The translations under genes were made by a program, and so were the position numbers. From JBPBQZ01 sp050955105 (GTDB lineage Bacteria > Pseudomonadota > Gammaproteobacteria > Burkholderiales > Burkholderiaceae), in NCBI GenBank assembly GCA_050955105.1, contig JBPBQZ010000037.1, forward strand, positions 1 to 42,276: 42,276 nt of DNA, in the 5' to 3' direction. Positions within the stretch are counted from its first letter, which is position 1. Every line of letters begins with the position of its first letter. The notes beneath the pieces were generated by a model. The model saw only the letters and a program-made list of their open reading frames with translations, ran no database searches and was not told the origin of the DNA. This document shows positions 8,911 to 16,642 of the stretch, piece by piece.

Positions 8911-9441
8911 TTAATGCTTTGGCGCGTCTCGCTGGCCCTCGGCCATACCAGACGCGCCGCGTGAAGCTACGGCCAGGTCATTGCTGCAGACAGTGGAACG
9001 CGGCGAAAGTGCCGCAATGACCGGCGCCGGAATTTTTATCGGACGCAGCGTCGACCGATCGACGCAGGCGACGCGAATCGAACCCTGCGCGATCAGCACT
9101 TCGCCACGCCAAATGCTCTGCGCGAAATCCACCGAGGCGCCGCCCAGACGCGCGATCTCGGTATCGACCTCGAGCGCGTCGTCGAGCCGCGCCGCGGCGA
9201 GGTAATCAAGCGCCGTGCTGCGCACCACGAACACCGTGCCGGTATCCGCCGACAGCCGCCCTCGTTCGATGCCGCCGGCGCGCAACATTTCAGTGCGCGC
9301 CCGCTCGAAGAACTTTAAATAATTGGCGTAGAACACGATGCCGCCGGCGTCGGTGTCTTCGTAGTAAACGCGCAAGGGCCAGGTGAAAGCCGTGGACCGA
9401 GACCGTTCGGCCGCGCGGGCGGAGCGCTGCGATGTCGTCAT
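8911..9441 (-). CDS. ybgC: Tol-Pal-associated acyl-CoA thioesterase YbgC
   Basis: Hot-dog fold thioesterase, first gene of the Tol-Pal operon. The 176-aa protein carries the family signature VYYEDTDAGGIVFYANYLKF near residues 25-44; Asp31 corresponds to the catalytic Asp of E. coli YbgC. FERARTEMLR follows. Homologues hydrolyse acyl-CoA thioesters and associate with phospholipid enzymes. The N-terminal 20 residues (Ser/Arg-rich) and the C-terminal tail are longer than in E. coli. The start is plausible but has no clear Shine-Dalgarno. The promoter should lie in the 349-nt gap shared with glyA. Confidence 0.92.
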   Translation of the reverse strand: MTTSQRSARAAERSRSTAFTWPLRVYYEDTDAGGIVFYANYLKFFERARTEMLRAGGIERGRLSADTGTVFVVRSTALDYLAAARLDDALEVDTEIARLGGASVDFAQSIWRGEVLIAQGSIRVACVDRSTLRPIKIPAPVIAALSPRSTVCSNDLAVASRGASGMAEGQRDAPKH

Positions 9442-9582
9442 GCGCGCATTCTACAGAAACGACCCGGCCCGACAGGCTTCGGGCGCCGTCAAAGCGTGGA
9501 ATTCGTGCAACATTCGCGCGCATTGTCGGCCGTGCGCTTTGGTTGCCTAATCGGCAAGCATAGCCTAAACTAACCGGCCAAG

Positions 9583-9678
9583 ACTCCGCGTGACTGGCGA
9601 TACGACGAAATATAGTCCGAGGTGGAACTGTCCATCGGGAAGCGCGGAGTGCCGTTAGCCGTTCGCCTGGGCAGCCGA
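9583..9678 (+). ncRNA. ZTP (pfl) riboswitch
   Basis: Leader RNA element 5' of glyA. The first domain is closed by an exact 8-bp helix (ACTCCGCG 9583-9590 with CGCGGAGT 9643-9650) and contains the conserved GTGACTGGCG (9590-9599), a GTGGA/TCCAT hairpin and the GGGAAGCG segment. The second half has the diagnostic CCGTTCGCCTGGGCA (9659-9673). This is the arrangement of the pfl motif, which senses ZTP/ZMP and signals shortage of 10-formyl-tetrahydrofolate; glyA is a known target class. No terminator U-run follows, so control is probably at translation. The other half of the 349-nt gap (9442-9582) holds no recognised element. Confidence 0.88.
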
Positions 9679-9772
9679 GACCGAGTTACATCGGACTGTC
9701 CTGTTTGCACGCCTATATCAAATGGCGCGGCCCCGCAGGAACGTCCGCCATGCTCGTCCGGTCAACATACCG

Positions 9773-9783
9773 CTCCGACGGAG
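9773..9783 (+). promoter_or_regulatory. possible Shine-Dalgarno-masking hairpin of glyA
   Basis: CTCC (9773-9776) can pair with GGAG (9780-9783), the glyA ribosome-binding site, across a 3-nt loop. The same site (GGAGT, 9780-9784) is complementary to ACTCC at 9583-9587 in the closing helix of the ZTP riboswitch. This suggests how ligand binding might free the site. It is inference from base pairing only. Confidence 0.4.
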
Positions 9784-9790
9784 TTAAATT

Positions 9791-11038
9791 ATGTTCGACA
9801 GAACCGGGCACACCCTCGCCAGCACCGATCCCGAAATCTGGGACGTCATCCAGAAAGAAAACAAGCGCCAGGAAGATCACATCGAGTTGATCGCTTCCGA
9901 AAACTATACGAGCCCCGCGGTGATGGAAGCGCAGGGCTCGCAGTTGACCAACAAGTATGCGGAAGGCTATCCGGGCAAGCGCTACTACGGCGGCTGTGAA
10001 TACGTCGACATCGCCGAACAACTGGCGATCGATCGGGTCAAGCAACTGTTCGGCGCCGAAGCCGCCAACGTGCAGCCGAATTCGGGCTCGCAAGCCAACC
10101 AGGCGGTGTTCCTCGCCTGCCTGAAGCCGGGCGAAACCATCATGGGCATGAGCCTCGCGCAAGGCGGTCACTTGACGCACGGGTCGCCGGTGAACATGTC
10201 GGGCAAGTGGTTCAATACCGTCAGCTATGGCTTGAACGAAGCTGAAGACATCGACTACGACGGCGCCGAACGGCTGGCCGCGGAACACAAACCCAAACTC
10301 ATCATCGCCGGCGCCTCGGCATTTTCACTGCGCATCGATTTCGAACGGATGGCAGCCATTGCCAAGTCGGTGGGCGCCTATTTGCTGGTGGACATGGCGC
10401 ACTACGCTGGGCTGATCGCCGCCGGCGTCTATCCGACCCCGGTGCCGTTCGCCGACTTCGTGACGACCACCACGCACAAGAGCTTGCGCGGCCCGCGCGG
10501 CGGCGTGATCCTCAGCAAGCCCGAGCATGAGAAGGCCATCAACTCGGCCATCTTCCCAGGCCTGCAGGGCGGTCCGTTGATGCATGTGATCGCCGCGAAG
10601 GCGGTGGCCTTCAAGGAAGCGCAAACGCCTGAATTCAAGGCTTATCAACAGCAGGTCATCGACAATGCCAAGGCGTTGACAGAGACGCTGGTGGCGCGCG
10701 GCCTGCGCATCGTTTCCGGCCGCACCGAGAGCCACGTGGCGCTGGTCGATCTGCGCGCCAAGTCGATTACCGGCAAGCGCGCGGAAGAAGTACTGGGCAC
10801 GGCGCATATCACCGTCAACAAGAACGCGATTCCGAACGATCCGGAAAAGCCCTTTGTGACGAGCGGCATTCGCGTGGGTTCGCCGGCCATGACGACGCGC
10901 GGTTTCGGCGTCGAGGAAGCCCAGCAGGTGGGGCATTTCATTGCCGACGTGCTCGACCGGCCCGACGATGAGCAGAACCTGGCCGGCGTGCGCGGCCGCG
11001 TGGCTGACTTGACGCGGCGCTTTCCGGTCTACGGCTAG
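9791..11038 (+). CDS. glyA: serine hydroxymethyltransferase
   Basis: PLP enzyme interconverting serine plus tetrahydrofolate with glycine plus 5,10-methylene-tetrahydrofolate, the main one-carbon entry point. The 415-aa length is normal. It shows HIELIASENYTSPAVMEAQG, YAEGYPGKRYYGGCEYVD, and the PLP-lysine segment VTTTTHKSLRGPRGG with Lys230. The Shine-Dalgarno GGAG lies 7 nt before the ATG. Expression is probably controlled by the ZTP riboswitch directly upstream. nrdR follows after 5 nt, so the two genes are likely one transcript. Confidence 0.98.
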   Translation: MFDRTGHTLASTDPEIWDVIQKENKRQEDHIELIASENYTSPAVMEAQGSQLTNKYAEGYPGKRYYGGCEYVDIAEQLAIDRVKQLFGAEAANVQPNSGSQANQAVFLACLKPGETIMGMSLAQGGHLTHGSPVNMSGKWFNTVSYGLNEAEDIDYDGAERLAAEHKPKLIIAGASAFSLRIDFERMAAIAKSVGAYLLVDMAHYAGLIAAGVYPTPVPFADFVTTTTHKSLRGPRGGVILSKPEHEKAINSAIFPGLQGGPLMHVIAAKAVAFKEAQTPEFKAYQQQVIDNAKALTETLVARGLRIVSGRTESHVALVDLRAKSITGKRAEEVLGTAHITVNKNAIPNDPEKPFVTSGIRVGSPAMTTRGFGVEEAQQVGHFIADVLDRPDDEQNLAGVRGRVADLTRRFPVYG

Positions 11039-11043
11039 CCGCG

Positions 11044-11532
11044 ATGGACTGCCCGTTCTGTCATCACCCCGACACGCAGGTCGTCGACTCGCGCGTGGTG
11101 GAAAACGGTGCCGTGATTCGGCGGCGCCGGCGCTGTCAGCAATGTGACAAGCGCTTCACCACCTACGAGCGCAGCGTGCTGGCGTTGCCGGTCGTGGTGA
11201 AGAAGGACGGGCGCCGCGTCGAATTCGAGCGGCGCAAGATCGAAGCGAGCATGCGTCTGGCGTTGCGCAAGCGCCCGGTGAACACCGACGCGGTGGACGA
11301 TGCCATCGAGCGCATCGAGCTGCGGTTGTTCGGTGCCGGCGAGCGCGAAATACAAAGCGAAAAGCTTGGCGAGTTGGTGATGAACGAATTGCGCCGCCTC
11401 GACCAGATCGCTTATATCCGCTTTGCGTCGGTCTATCGCCGCTTCGAGGACGTTGCCGATTTTCGCGATGCGATCGATGAACTCGGGCCGGCCGACGTGC
11501 CGTCCCCGCCATCGCGTTTACCCGAGCAGTAA
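11044..11532 (+). CDS. nrdR: ribonucleotide reductase repressor NrdR
   Basis: Zn-ribbon and ATP-cone repressor of ribonucleotide reductase genes that senses ATP/dATP. The 162-aa protein has the zinc ribbon Cys3, Cys6 (MDCPFC) and Cys31, Cys34 (CQQCDKRFTTYE), then the ATP-cone (VVVKKDGRRVEFERRKIEAS) and YIRFASVYRRFEDVADF. The glyA-nrdR pairing is common in proteobacteria. It ends just before a bidirectional terminator. Confidence 0.97.
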   Translation: MDCPFCHHPDTQVVDSRVVENGAVIRRRRRCQQCDKRFTTYERSVLALPVVVKKDGRRVEFERRKIEASMRLALRKRPVNTDAVDDAIERIELRLFGAGEREIQSEKLGELVMNELRRLDQIAYIRFASVYRRFEDVADFRDAIDELGPADVPSPPSRLPEQ

Positions 11533-11545
11533 TCGAGGCATTATT

Positions 11546-11575
11546 AAAAAAGCCCGCAGTCAGCGGGCTTTTTTT
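11546..11575. terminator. bidirectional terminator between nrdR and the small minus-strand gene
   Basis: A-run, GCCCGC, 5-nt loop AGTCA, GCGGGC, T-run: a near-perfect stem with T-tracts on both strands (six and seven residues). It can end nrdR on the plus strand and the 89-aa gene on the minus strand. The stop codon of the latter (11560-11562) lies in the loop. Confidence 0.93.
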
Positions 11576-11829
11576 GTTTCATCGGAGGCTGGTCGAAGGT
11601 GCTCGGCGGGTCGCCATTGGTCAGTCAATGCCCCCCAGAACCGGCGCAATTGACAACGCGTTTTCCCTTCCTCCTGTTGTATGTCTGCAATTAACCATAC
11701 GCTGCCGTCCCGGTCGACCACGCGCGTGCCGATTTTCAACTGCATGGTGGATGGAGGTGCGGTGCCACCGGACCCGTTGGCGCCGCTCGTTTCGCTCGCT
11801 CGGGGCTTCGCATGCAAGGGAGCCGTCAT
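11560..11829 (-). CDS. uncharacterised 89-aa protein
   Basis: Small basic protein with no function I recognise. The start at 11829 is supported by a strong Shine-Dalgarno (GGAGG, 6 nt spacing). A 207-codon open frame continues upstream without support and overlaps the neighbouring gene. Residues 1-28 are Ala/Ser/Gly/Pro-rich and look disordered. A compact segment follows (MQLKIGTRVVDRDGSVWLIA, then EEGKTRCQLRRFWGALTDQW) that looks like a small beta-rich fold. The last codons (KKAR and stop) are encoded inside the shared terminator stem, so message end and protein end coincide. Likely a lineage-specific gene. Confidence 0.75.
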   Translation of the reverse strand: MTAPLHAKPRASETSGANGSGGTAPPSTMQLKIGTRVVDRDGSVWLIADIQQEEGKTRCQLRRFWGALTDQWRPAEHLRPASDETKKAR

Positions 11830-11942
11830 CGTCTTCCTCCGGTGGGTGGCATTGTATATAGGGGTGGTCTGCGCAGAGCGTATGACCCCCGATCTATGCA
11901 AATCTCGTTCCCACAAAAAGTGCGTTTTCGCACATTCCGCCC

Positions 11943-12596
11943 TCAGCGGATGCCGCTCACATAGCGTTCTCCGTCTCTTCGCAACTGCCGCCTGCGATAG
12001 AAAGTCCAGAGCGTCAAGGCAGCCCAGATTCCGTAGCGCACAGTGTCGGCCAGCCATTGCAACTGCCCCTGAGGCGAGATCCAACTGATATAGGTACGCA
12101 AGACGTTTTCCACAATCAGGCCGACGCCCCAGACCACCGTCATCCAGCGCAATTTTCCCGGCAGGGCCGGCCACCGACGCCAATTTTCTTCAAAGCGCTC
12201 GGCACCGTGGCCGTCGTCGCTTTGGCGCGCCAGCGTCGAGCGCGCGAGGTAGTAAATCAACGGTCGCGGCATCAGCAGCGAAAGCAGGAAGGCGACGCCG
12301 ATTGCGCCTGAGATGACCGGGTCACGCAGCGACTCCCTGCCCGGCCCGATATCCAGCACCGTGGCCACGATGGTCAGCGCCAGAGTCACGAGCACCACTG
12401 CACTGAGTGCGTCGAAGTGACGAAATCGCAGCCCCTCCAACAACATCCATATCACCACTGGCGACGCCGAAATGATCAGCGCGCCCAGACTTCCCCAATA
12501 GGGATAAGCGAGTTGATAGGCCAGCCACGGGCAAACGACGTTAGCGCCGAACGCGACCAGATATCTGACTCGTATAGGGATGCCGAACAGGGTCAT
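11943..12596 (-). CDS. uncharacterised multi-pass membrane protein (VC0807-like)
   Basis: Inner-membrane protein of about 217 aa with roughly six hydrophobic segments (YLVAFGANVVCPWLAYQLA, LGALIISASPVVIWMLL, ALSAVVLVTLALTIVATVL, VISGAIGVAFLLSLLM, and two near the C-terminus) ending in a basic tail (FYRRRQLRRDGERY). The pattern recalls the VC0807 / intracellular-septation-A-like group, but this is a weak recollection and no function is implied. ATG 12596 is preferred because GGTGG precedes it; ATG 12635 would add 13 residues with no Shine-Dalgarno. The 220-nt gap to fadH contains only the direct repeat noted separately. Confidence 0.65.
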   Translation of the reverse strand: MTLFGIPIRVRYLVAFGANVVCPWLAYQLAYPYWGSLGALIISASPVVIWMLLEGLRFRHFDALSAVVLVTLALTIVATVLDIGPGRESLRDPVISGAIGVAFLLSLLMPRPLIYYLARSTLARQSDDGHGAERFEENWRRWPALPGKLRWMTVVWGVGLIVENVLRTYISWISPQGQLQWLADTVRYGIWAALTLWTFYRRRQLRRDGERYVSGIR

Positions 12597-12775
12597 GCAG
12601 CCACCAGGATTATGGGCGTACGCCGCCCGCTTCATTTGTACAGGGTTATCACTGCGGCTGGCGGCGGCGGGTCTGCAGCCGAGCGCCTGACAACTGGCGC
12701 CGAGCCAGCAATCGCAGCGTATTCGGTATTATTGCGATACCCGTCGCGAGACCGGTTGAGAACCTCGCCGCCGCT

Positions 12776-12812
12776 GTTATTGAGACATGTTGATCGTGCC
12801 ATGTTATTGAGA
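12776..12812. repeat. tandem 10-bp direct repeat upstream of fadH
   Basis: GTTATTGAGA occurs at 12776-12785 and again at 12803-12812, 27 bp apart, about 45-80 bp before the fadH start. Two same-face copies at that distance are compatible with a regulator site, but no known consensus was recognised. Confidence 0.35.
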
Positions 12813-12855
12813 AATTTTACCGGCGCATTTTAGCGCCGCGTTACGAAATCCCCGG

Positions 12856-14946
12856 ATGACTATGACAGAAGCAGAGCGCGCCCCGAGCGGCGACGCCTAT
12901 CCCCATTTGCTTGCGCCATTGCAACTGAAGCATCTGCGATTGCCGAACCGCGCGGTGATGGGTGCGATGCATACGCGCATCGAAACCATGGACCGCGCTC
13001 CCGAACGTATCCACGCCTTCTTTCGCGCGCGCGCCGAGGGCGAGGTCGGGCTGATCATTACCGGCGGCGTGGCACCGAATCTCGAAGGACGCATGGAAGA
13101 TGATGCGCCCGCGATCACCGGCGCGCTCGATACGCTGTCACAAGCCGATCTGGACTGGCATCGCGCGATCGTCGACGCGGTGCGCGGCACGCCGACCAAG
13201 CTTTGCATGCAGATCCTGCATGCCGGCCGCTATGCGAAATTCGCCGGCTGCGTGGGCGCGTCGGCGCGTAAAACGCGCATCAACAAGCACGCGCCGATTG
13301 CCTTGAGCACCGCCGAGGTGTGGCGCACCATCGATGACTATGCGCGTGCTGCGCTGGTGGCGCGCGAACTGGGTTATCACGCCATCGAGGTGATGGGGTC
13401 GGAAGGCTATTTGATCAATCAGTTCACGAGCCTGGCCACCAACGATCGCGACGACGAATTTGGCGGCAGCTTCGCCCAGCGCGCGCGTTTTCCGCTGGAG
13501 ATCATCAAGGCGATTCGTGCGCGCGCAGGTGCGGATTTTCCCATCATCTATCGGATCTCGGCGCTCGATCTGGTAGACGGCGGCATGACCGGCGATGAGA
13601 CGGTGCAGCTGGCCGAATTGGTGGAGGCCGCGGGCGTCGACGTTTTCAATACGGGCATCGGCTGGCATGAGTCGGATGTGCCGACCATCGCACACGTGGT
13701 GCCGCGAGCGGCGTGGGGCTTCGCCGTCGCACAGATCAAACAGGCGGTGCGTCTGCCGGTGATTGCCTCGAATCGCATCAACGATCCAGGCGTTGCCGAA
13801 ACGCTGCTGGCGGCGGGCGCGGCCGATCTGGTGTCGATGGCGCGACCGCTGCTGGCCGATCCGGCGTTCATGCGTCGCGCCCGGCTGAACCAAGCTCATC
13901 TCATTAACACCTGCATTGCCTGCAATCAGGCTTGCCTGGATCGCATCTTCCAGCGGCAGACGGCATCGTGCCTGGTGAATCCGCGTGCCGGCCATGAGAT
14001 CGAATTTCCCAGCGGACCGGCCGCCCGATCGAAACGCGTGGCCGTTATCGGCGGCGGCGCGGCCGGCCTGAGCTTTGCCATCAATGCGGCGCAGCGCGGG
14101 CACCGCGTGACGTTGTTCGAGGCGGGCGAGCGACTGGGCGGCCAGTTGTTGATGGCGCGCGCGATTCCCGACAAGACCGAGTTCGACGAGATGCTGCGTT
14201 ACTTCCAGCAGCAGCTTGTGGAGACGCGTGTCGAGGTCAGGCTGGGCGAGGCGCCCAGCGCGGAGGCGCTGATGGCCGGCGGCTACGACGAGGTGGTGAT
14301 TGCCACTGGCGTGCGGCCACGCCAACTGCAGTTTGCCGGCGTCGACCACCCAAAGGTCGTCTCATACCCCGACGTGTTGCTGCGACGCCGGCCGGTCGGC
14401 GCGCGCGTGGCCATCATCGGTGCGGGCGGCATCGGTTTCGATATGGCCGAGTTCCTGCTCGGCGAGCCGCATGTGCCGCCGCGGCTGGACGATTTCGCGC
14501 GTGAATTCAAGCTTGATCTGAGCATGCGTGCGCCGGGCGGCCGGCTGCCTGCGACGACACCCGCAGTGGTCGCGACACCACTACGGCAGGTGACGCTGCT
14601 GCAACGCAAGCAGGAGCGCCTGGGCTCGCGGCTGGCCATCACCACCGGCTGGATCCGGCGCGCGCGACTGCAACGGCTGGGCGTCGAAATGATCGGCGGC
14701 GTCGACTACCAGCGCGTCGACGATGCGGGTCTGCACATCTTGCAGGCCGACGGCCAGGCACGACTGCTCGAAGTGGACAACGTGGTGATTTGCGCCGGAC
14801 AGGAATCGGCGCTCGACCTCTATGCGGCGCTGCGCGAGCGTGCACCGCAACTGTCGGTGCACAAGATCGGCGGCGCCGACCGGGCGATCGAACTCGATGC
14901 GATGCGCGCCATCGATCAGGCCACCCGGCTGGCGATGGAGATTTGA
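12856..14946 (+). CDS. fadH: 2,4-dienoyl-CoA reductase (NADPH), FadH type
   Basis: Iron-sulfur flavoprotein that reduces 2,4-dienoyl-CoA during beta-oxidation of unsaturated fatty acids. The 696-aa protein has an N-terminal FMN TIM barrel (about 15-350) with HAGRYAKF and GSEGYLINQF. Tyr185 and His271 (in GIGWHES) have the same 86-residue spacing as catalytic Tyr166/His252 of E. coli FadH. The 4Fe-4S ligands Cys353, Cys356, Cys360, Cys372 follow, then an FAD/NAD domain (VIGGGAAGLSFA near 399). Length and order match FadH; related Old Yellow Enzyme family members with other substrates cannot be fully excluded. It converges on the lactonase gene with only 9 nt between stops and no visible terminator. 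Confidence 0.9.
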   Translation: MTMTEAERAPSGDAYPHLLAPLQLKHLRLPNRAVMGAMHTRIETMDRAPERIHAFFRARAEGEVGLIITGGVAPNLEGRMEDDAPAITGALDTLSQADLDWHRAIVDAVRGTPTKLCMQILHAGRYAKFAGCVGASARKTRINKHAPIALSTAEVWRTIDDYARAALVARELGYHAIEVMGSEGYLINQFTSLATNDRDDEFGGSFAQRARFPLEIIKAIRARAGADFPIIYRISALDLVDGGMTGDETVQLAELVEAAGVDVFNTGIGWHESDVPTIAHVVPRAAWGFAVAQIKQAVRLPVIASNRINDPGVAETLLAAGAADLVSMARPLLADPAFMRRARLNQAHLINTCIACNQACLDRIFQRQTASCLVNPRAGHEIEFPSGPAARSKRVAVIGGGAAGLSFAINAAQRGHRVTLFEAGERLGGQLLMARAIPDKTEFDEMLRYFQQQLVETRVEVRLGEAPSAEALMAGGYDEVVIATGVRPRQLQFAGVDHPKVVSYPDVLLRRRPVGARVAIIGAGGIGFDMAEFLLGEPHVPPRLDDFAREFKLDLSMRAPGGRLPATTPAVVATPLRQVTLLQRKQERLGSRLAITTGWIRRARLQRLGVEMIGGVDYQRVDDAGLHILQADGQARLLEVDNVVICAGQESALDLYAALRERAPQLSVHKIGGADRAIELDAMRAIDQATRLAMEI

Positions 14947-14955
14947 GCGCGGCGC

Positions 14956-15921
14956 TTATTTATTGAGAAAGTTCAGCGGCAGCCCGGGCCGCGCCCAGGG
15001 CATCTTTAAAAGCTGGCCGCTGCGCGACTGCGTGATCCACGCGGTGCGCAGCCCTTCGCCCCCAAAGCAGATATTGGTGGTGGACCGATCAGGCGCGCTC
15101 ACCAGATCCACCGTCTCGCCCTGCGGCGACAGCACGGTGATGCCTGCAACCCCGGGCGGGCCGATCGTCGCGACGCAGACGTTGCCATTGGCCTCGACGG
15201 CCAGCGAATCGAACATGCAATAGTGAGATGAGCCGTAGAGCATGGCGCCCGGCGTGATCGACGGCGCACTCTTGAACCTCAACTCGCCCGGCGCGGTGAT
15301 GTCGAAGGCCCACACGCGCGCCGTGACAGTTTCAGCCACGTACAGCGTTTTCTCGTCGGGCGACAGGCCAATGCCGTTCGGCGTGAGCATGGGAAACACT
15401 GCTTCGCGAAGCATCGAGCCGTCGGCGCGCGCATAACAAATACGACCGCGTTCGATCTCGTTCTCGCCCATCGACCCTAAATCGGTGAACCAGAAGCCGC
15501 CTTGTGCATCGAAGACGATGTCGTTCGGGCCCGACAGCGGGCCACGTTCGGTGCGGTCATACAGGCGTTCGACACGTCCGGTGTCCAGATTCACGCGCTC
15601 GATGCGGCCACCCGCGTAGTCGGGAGCACGGCCATGTGGATAGCGGCCACCGTTGGCATCGGTGTGCCAGACGAAGCCGCCGTTGTTGCAGACATAGCAA
15701 TGCCCGTCCGGGCCGATGGCCGCGCCGTTCGGGCCACCGCCGGTCTTGGCGACCTGCAGTACGCGGCCGTCTGGCAGCAAGCGGCTGAGCTGGCCCGCGC
15801 CGATTTCGACGAATACCACCGAGCCGTCAGGCATGGCGATCGGCCCTTCCGGGAAATGCAGGCCGGTGGCGACGCTGGTCTGGCCAGCGTTTTGCTGCGG
15901 CGTGCTGGATGTATCGGTCAT
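14956..15921 (-). CDS. SMP-30/gluconolactonase-family protein
   Basis: Calcium-dependent six-bladed beta-propeller hydrolase, probably a lactonase. The start at 15921 (321 aa) is set by AGGAG 7 nt upstream; a longer open frame to 15993 overlaps livF. Family metal-site segments are present: FPEGPIAMPDGS (Glu), GPNDIVFDAQGGFWFTD (Asn) and TPNGIGLSPDEKTLYVAET (Asp). No signal peptide, so probably cytoplasmic. It is the last gene of the LIV-type transporter operon, 16 nt after livF, which suggests the imported compound or a product of it is a lactone or is processed through one. Confidence 0.88.
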   Translation of the reverse strand: MTDTSSTPQQNAGQTSVATGLHFPEGPIAMPDGSVVFVEIGAGQLSRLLPDGRVLQVAKTGGGPNGAAIGPDGHCYVCNNGGFVWHTDANGGRYPHGRAPDYAGGRIERVNLDTGRVERLYDRTERGPLSGPNDIVFDAQGGFWFTDLGSMGENEIERGRICYARADGSMLREAVFPMLTPNGIGLSPDEKTLYVAETVTARVWAFDITAPGELRFKSAPSITPGAMLYGSSHYCMFDSLAVEANGNVCVATIGPPGVAGITVLSPQGETVDLVSAPDRSTTNICFGGEGLRTAWITQSRSGQLLKMPWARPGLPLNFLNK

Positions 15922-15937
15922 GCTTGGTCTCCTGTGT

Positions 15938-16642
15938 TCATATTCCGAGATAGGCGCTGCGCACGTCGGGATGCGCGGACAACTCGCGCGCACTGCCGGC
16001 CATCACTCTGGCGCCGTTTTGCAGCACGTAGGCGCGGTCGGCGACGCTTAGCGCCATCTCGGCGTTTTGTTCCGCCAGCAATACCGAGATACCGTCGGCG
16101 CGTATGCGGCGGATGAAGGTGACGATTTCCTGCACGATGATCGGCGCCAGCCCCAGCGTCGGCTCGTCGAGCATCAGCACCTTGGGGGCGGCCATCATGG
16201 CGCGGCCAATTGCCAGCATCTGCTGCTCGCCGCCCGACATCGTGCCGGCCTTCTGCGCGCGCCGTTCCAGCAGGCGCGGAAAGAGTTCATAGATGCCATG
16301 GCGCCGCTGCTGGCGCCGCGCCAGATCGCGGCCGAGATCGCCAAGATCGAGGTTTTCGTCGACCGTCAGTTCGCCGAACACGCGACGCCCTTCGGGCGAC
16401 AGCGACAAGCCCGCGGCGATGCGCTCACGCGGCGTCAGCGCATCCAGCCGCTGTGTGCCGAAGCGGATTTCGCCGCTGCTGTGGCGCAGCAGCCCGAGCG
16501 TTGTATTCAGCATCGAAGACTTGCCCGCGCCATTCGAACCGATCAGCGCCACCACTTCGCCCTGCCCAACTTCGATGGACACGTCGCGCAGCGCGAGCGT
16601 CTCGCCGTAGCGCACGCAAAGCTGCGCGATTTTCAGGCTCAT
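15938..16642 (-). CDS. livF: LIV-type ABC importer ATP-binding protein LivF
   Basis: Second ATPase of a branched-chain amino-acid-type (HAAT) ABC importer, on the cytoplasmic face. The 234 residues show Walker A GSNGAGKS (35-42), signature SGGEQQMLAIGRAM, Walker B VLMLDEPTLGLAP and the short C-terminal region typical of LivF. The start overlaps the livMG stop by 4 nt (ATGA). Confidence 0.95.
   Translation of the reverse strand: MSLKIAQLCVRYGETLALRDVSIEVGQGEVVALIGSNGAGKSSMLNTTLGLLRHSSGEIRFGTQRLDALTPRERIAAGLSLSPEGRRVFGELTVDENLDLGDLGRDLARRQQRRHGIYELFPRLLERRAQKAGTMSGGEQQMLAIGRAMMAAPKVLMLDEPTLGLAPIIVQEIVTFIRRIRADGISVLLAEQNAEMALSVADRAYVLQNGARVMAGSARELSAHPDVRSAYLGI

Noticed and set aside
13138..14349. 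403-aa minus-strand frame opposite fadH
   Set aside because: High-GC antisense shadow; no motif and opposite a gene with intact catalytic residues.
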